From contig DBTO01000179.1 of NCBI GenBank assembly GCA_002307095.1, positions 2,403 through 10,915 of the forward strand: a stretch of DNA of 8,513 bases, in the 5' to 3' direction. The stretch is from Sulfurospirillum sp. UBA1314 (GTDB taxonomy: Bacteria; Campylobacterota; Campylobacteria; Campylobacterales; Sulfurospirillaceae). Positions 6,002 through 8,513 of the stretch are shown here, in pieces (position 1 is the first letter of the stretch; the number at the start of each line of letters is the position of its first letter). Under the pieces are notes generated by a model that saw only the letters and a program-made list of their open reading frames with translations, did not search any database and was not told where the DNA came from. The position numbers and the translations under genes were made by a program.

Positions 6002-7399
6002 TTAGTTTCCCTTTTCCCATTGCGTTCCATTGGCTGTGTCCATGAGTTGGATCTGTTTAGCCTCCAAAAGGGTACGAATTTCATCCGCCTTAGTAAAATC
6101 CTTGGCTTTTTTAGCAATCATGCGTTGCTCAATCAACGCTTCAACCTCCGCTTTTTCTGCCTCACTCACCCCCATTTGAAAATATAGGTAAGGATCGTAA
6201 AGCCCAATGCCTAAGAGTGATTCAATCCACTGTAAATTGGCATGTGTGGTCGCTTTTAACGCTTTATCTTTGGGATTGGTATCGAGTGTCTCGTTGGTAG
6301 AAGAGATCATCTCATCTAAACTCGCCAATGCTTTTGAAATGTTGAGATCATCGCTTAAAGATTCAAGCATCGCCTCTTTAAAACTCGTAGAAACTTCACT
6401 TGGAGTGGTTTCAAAGACTCTTTTTTTCAGACGATACAGTTTATCAAGACGTTTTTTGGTGTTTAAAAGATCCTCTTCGGCAAAGTTAAAGTTGGCACGA
6501 TAATGCGTCGCCAGCAAGTAAAAACGAAGCACTTCACCGCTGTAAATCGCAAGTGCGTCTTTTAAAAAAAAACTATTGCCCAAAGATTTGCTCATCTTTT
6601 CGCCACTGATCGTTACAAAGCCATTGTGCATCCAGTATTTGGCGAGTTCTTGATCGCTTTTGCATCTGGTTTGCGCTGCTTCATTTTCATGATGAGGAAA
6701 GAGAAGATCGGCTCCTCCTGCGTGAATATCGATCTGGTAATCGCCACTGCTGGCTAGATGCTTTTCGATCATCGCTGAACACTCAATGTGCCAGCCAGGA
6801 CGCCCCACACCAAAGGGAGCAGGGTAACTTGGTTCATTCACTTTGGAGAATTTCCACAAAGCAAAATCTTTTTGATCTTTTTTCTCTTCTTTTTGCTCAA
6901 CGCGTGATTGACTCGCGTCTTCTTCAATGATTCGGTGGCTTAATGAGAGGTATTTAGCGTCTTTTGCAGTATTGAAATAGATACCATCACTCGTCGCATA
7001 TGCGACTTTTTTATCCAGCATTGAAGTGACGAACGAAATGATCTCCGCAATCGTCTCCGTCGCCTTTGGCTCAATGTCCGCATCGTTTACATGTAAAGCG
7101 TGCATCTCGTTTTTATAGCGCTCAATATAAAACGAAGTGATCTCTTCAAGCGACTTGCCATTCTCATTCATTTTAGTGATGATCTTATCATCAATGTCGG
7201 TAAAATTTTTAACAAACGTGACACGATACCCAAGGGCGACAAACACGCGACGTAAAAGATCAAAGGCAATCGCACTTCTAGCGTGTCCTAAATGAGCATC
7301 ATCATACACGGTTGGACCGCAGACATAGATTTTAACTTCGTTCTCTTTAAGGGGGATAAACGGTACTTTTTTCTTCTGTACCGAATCATAAATAAACAT
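6002..7399 (-). CDS. cysS: Cysteinyl-tRNA synthetase
   Basis: Class I aminoacyl-tRNA synthetase that charges tRNA-Cys in the cytoplasm; 465 residues from the chosen start, normal for the family. The HIGH motif appears as HLGH (36-39), and KMSKS is at 268-272 (GEKMSKSLGN). The zinc site that selects cysteine is complete: C27 (CGPTVYD), C207 (WHIECSAM), H236 and E240 (FPHHENE). The C-terminal region (about 310-465) is the helical anticodon-binding part, ending in the usual KDFTKADEIR element (426-435). The reading frame is open upstream to an ATG at 7429, but that adds ten residues not seen in the family. ATG 7399 gives the standard N-terminus and has AAGGA 8 bases ahead. The gene overlaps the murJ end by 14 bases and abuts msbA directly. 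Confidence 0.97.
   Translation of the reverse strand: MFIYDSVQKKKVPFIPLKENEVKIYVCGPTVYDDAHLGHARSAIAFDLLRRVFVALGYRVTFVKNFTDIDDKIITKMNENGKSLEEITSFYIERYKNEMHALHVNDADIEPKATETIAEIISFVTSMLDKKVAYATSDGIYFNTAKDAKYLSLSHRIIEEDASQSRVEQKEEKKDQKDFALWKFSKVNEPSYPAPFGVGRPGWHIECSAMIEKHLASSGDYQIDIHAGGADLLFPHHENEAAQTRCKSDQELAKYWMHNGFVTISGEKMSKSLGNSFFLKDALAIYSGEVLRFYLLATHYRANFNFAEEDLLNTKKRLDKLYRLKKRVFETTPSEVSTSFKEAMLESLSDDLNISKALASLDEMISSTNETLDTNPKDKALKATTHANLQWIESLLGIGLYDPYLYFQMGVSEAEKAEVEALIEQRMIAKKAKDFTKADEIRTLLEAKQIQLMDTANGTQWEKGN
7087..7096. repeat. Palindrome TTACATGTAA, copy 4 (inside cysS)
   Basis: Exact copy with context GT-core-AG. It encodes Leu-His-Val (CysS residues 102-104, just before the PKATE-type stretch). 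The four copies sit at 73, 3522, 3578 and 7087, so the outer two are each about 3.5 kb from the pyrD pair. Confidence 0.85.
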
Positions 7400-8513
7400 G
7401 TATAAGTTCCTTCGCATAGTGTAATACACCCCATTCGACGATGAGCAATATGACTAAAATGATTGATTTTTTACTATATAGTATAGCAAAAAACTTTCCT
7501 AGTCCAAATGAACGCAGGGTAAAGAAGAGCAGAACAAACGCTGAAAGTGATCCCGCAAGGGCAAGTCCCGCTGCTCCCATGGGCTTGATGAGGCTAAAGG
7601 AAAAGATGAGATTGGCGATAAGCGAATACATCGCAATAACCGCTGCCTCTTTTTGCCTCATGCCTGCATAGAGCCATAACGAGAAGAGTTTAGCCAAGCC
7701 AAAAGGGATAAGTCCTATCATGTACATTGCCAAGACAAACCCCGTATTTACAGTATCTTCTCTCGAAAAAGAACCATGTTCAAATAGTAATGTAACGATC
7801 TCATCACTGAGCATAAAACCGCCCAAGGTTGAAGTGGTAAGCAAAAATGCTAAAATCCAAAAGCCTTGTGAGAGTAAACTCGACGCCTCTTCATCTTTAT
7901 TGGCTTTCATCAATCGGCTGATTCTTGGAAAAATACCTGTGGTCAGAGCAATGGCAAAAAGAGCCAGAGGAAGTTGAAAAATACGGTTTCCATAGTAGAG
8001 ATAACTGATGCTTCCCGTAACTAAAAAGCTTGCCAGCGTTGTGTCAACAAACGAGACAATTTGCGGTGTTGAATTGCCAATGACTGAGTGCCAAAAAGAG
8101 CGGTTAAAGCTTTTGTTACTCTCTTCTAACGCTTTATCTCTTTTATGGCGGTATTTAAAGCCAAGGGCTAAGAATTTAAAAAAGCGCTCTTTTTTTAGGG
8201 CGAAAAGATGGGCAATGACTTGTAAAATGCCCCCCACTAAAACTCCATAACTTAAGGCATAAACAATCGTTTTCCGATCATAGCCTTGAAAAAGAAGGAG
8301 AGCTCCAATCATTCCAATGTTAAGGAGTGCTGTTGAAAACGCTGAAACGGCAAAATGGTGTTTGTATTGCAGCAGTGAGCCAAAAAGGGTGACACAAAAG
8401 ATGAGCGGAAGATAGTAAAAATTGATTGCAACAAAAGGAGCTGAGAGTGCAACAGTTTCGTCATCAAAACCAAAGGCAATAATTTTGGCAAAAAATTCAC
8501 TAAAAAGGGTCAC
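7386..8513 (-). CDS. murJ: Lipid II flippase MurJ (MviN), N-terminus missing at window edge
   Basis: Inner-membrane MOP-superfamily transporter that moves the peptidoglycan precursor lipid II to the periplasmic side. The visible 375 residues are the C-terminal part; roughly 80-100 residues appear to lie beyond the window. The GTG at the very edge (8513) is an internal valine, not a start. The text is strongly hydrophobic with about ten membrane segments, e.g. visible residues 32-49, 55-76, 83-105, 151-166, 180-195, 217-235, 255-282, 289-308, 312-334 and 348-366. Family landmarks are YYGNRIFQLPLALFAIALTT (173-192; its R177 probably matches the essential arginine of E. coli YADRL) and LLFEHGSFSREDT (242-254). 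The gene ends in TGA 7386-7388, inside the first codons of cysS, so the two are translationally linked. No frameshift is seen. Confidence 0.93.
   Translation of the reverse strand: MTLFSEFFAKIIAFGFDDETVALSAPFVAINFYYLPLIFCVTLFGSLLQYKHHFAVSAFSTALLNIGMIGALLLFQGYDRKTIVYALSYGVLVGGILQVIAHLFALKKERFFKFLALGFKYRHKRDKALEESNKSFNRSFWHSVIGNSTPQIVSFVDTTLASFLVTGSISYLYYGNRIFQLPLALFAIALTTGIFPRISRLMKANKDEEASSLLSQGFWILAFLLTTSTLGGFMLSDEIVTLLFEHGSFSREDTVNTGFVLAMYMIGLIPFGLAKLFSLWLYAGMRQKEAAVIAMYSLIANLIFSFSLIKPMGAAGLALAGSLSAFVLLFFTLRSFGLGKFFAILYSKKSIILVILLIVEWGVLHYAKELIHVYL
7408..7412 (-). promoter_or_regulatory. Ribosome binding site that sets the cysS start
   Basis: AAGGA on the minus strand, 8 bases before ATG 7399 and located within the last codons of murJ. 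It selects the internal ATG over the upstream in-frame ATG at 7429, in front of which I see no comparable site. Confidence 0.75.
7480..7507 (-). promoter_or_regulatory. Possible internal promoter for cysS within murJ
   Basis: On the minus strand an extended -10 (TGCTATACT; hexamer 7480-7485) lies 16 bases after TTGGAC (7502-7507), with a T-run in between. It sits about 80 bases upstream of the cysS ATG, inside the murJ C-terminal codons. It fits the regional promoter style but is constrained by coding for a hydrophobic segment, so it may be chance. Confidence 0.3.

Noticed and set aside
6860..6905. Low-complexity T/C-rich tract in cysS as a slippage or phase-variation site
   Set aside because: It encodes a Lys/Glu-rich linker (about residues 167-178), is not a homopolymer tract, and the frame is intact.
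7400..7429. Ten-residue N-terminal extension of CysS from ATG 7429
   Set aside because: ATG 7399 has AAGGA at 8 bases and yields the usual family N-terminus; the extension would lie deeper in murJ and has no comparable ribosome site.
7472..7483. Palindrome TACTATATAGTA as an operator
   Set aside because: Single copy in AT-rich coding sequence, no second copy seen; kept only as a note to the possible internal promoter.
8511..8513. GTG at the window edge as the murJ start
   Set aside because: The protein begins mid-family there; MurJ normally has roughly 80-100 more N-terminal residues, so the codon is internal.

Overview
The window is almost solid coding sequence, with every gene on the minus strand, and looks like a core housekeeping region of a Campylobacterota (epsilonproteobacterial) chromosome. 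The proteins and the order pyrD - M16 protease - dapA - SDR - pgsA match what I recall of Helicobacter pylori (HP1011-HP1016 region), and murJ/cysS/msbA/pyrD/M16/dapA/SDR matches Campylobacter jejuni (around Cj0801-Cj0807). Base composition (roughly 40% GC by eye) is higher than in those two species and would fit a free-living relative such as Sulfurospirillum. That genus guess is inference, not shown by the sequence.

Layout in transcription order (right to left): murJ (N-terminus cut by the window edge), cysS overlapping it by 14 bases, msbA starting directly after the cysS stop, a 73-base gap with a good -10 box, then pyrD, an exported M16 zinc peptidase, dapA, a FabL-like enoyl-ACP reductase/SDR, and pgsA (only the first 60 codons). 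Junctions are very tight: TAATG and ATGA overlaps, or gaps of 0, 1 and 6 bases. This gives two transcription units that may be partly joined, since no terminator is visible between msbA and pyrD.

The genes share a theme of envelope building and basic metabolism: lipid II flipping (MurJ), lipid A-core export (MsbA), diaminopimelate/lysine supply for peptidoglycan (DapA), fatty-acid elongation or a related reduction (FabL-like), phosphatidylglycerol synthesis (PgsA), an envelope protease, plus pyrimidine synthesis (PyrD) and Cys-tRNA charging (CysS).

I see no mobile element, CRISPR array, RNA gene or phage gene, and no non-coding stretch above 300 bases. The one signal that gene annotation does not explain is an exact 10-base palindrome, TTACATGTAA, present four times inside coding sequence (pgsA, twice in pyrD, cysS), far above chance. 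It looks like a genome-wide iterated palindrome or protein-binding/methylation site.
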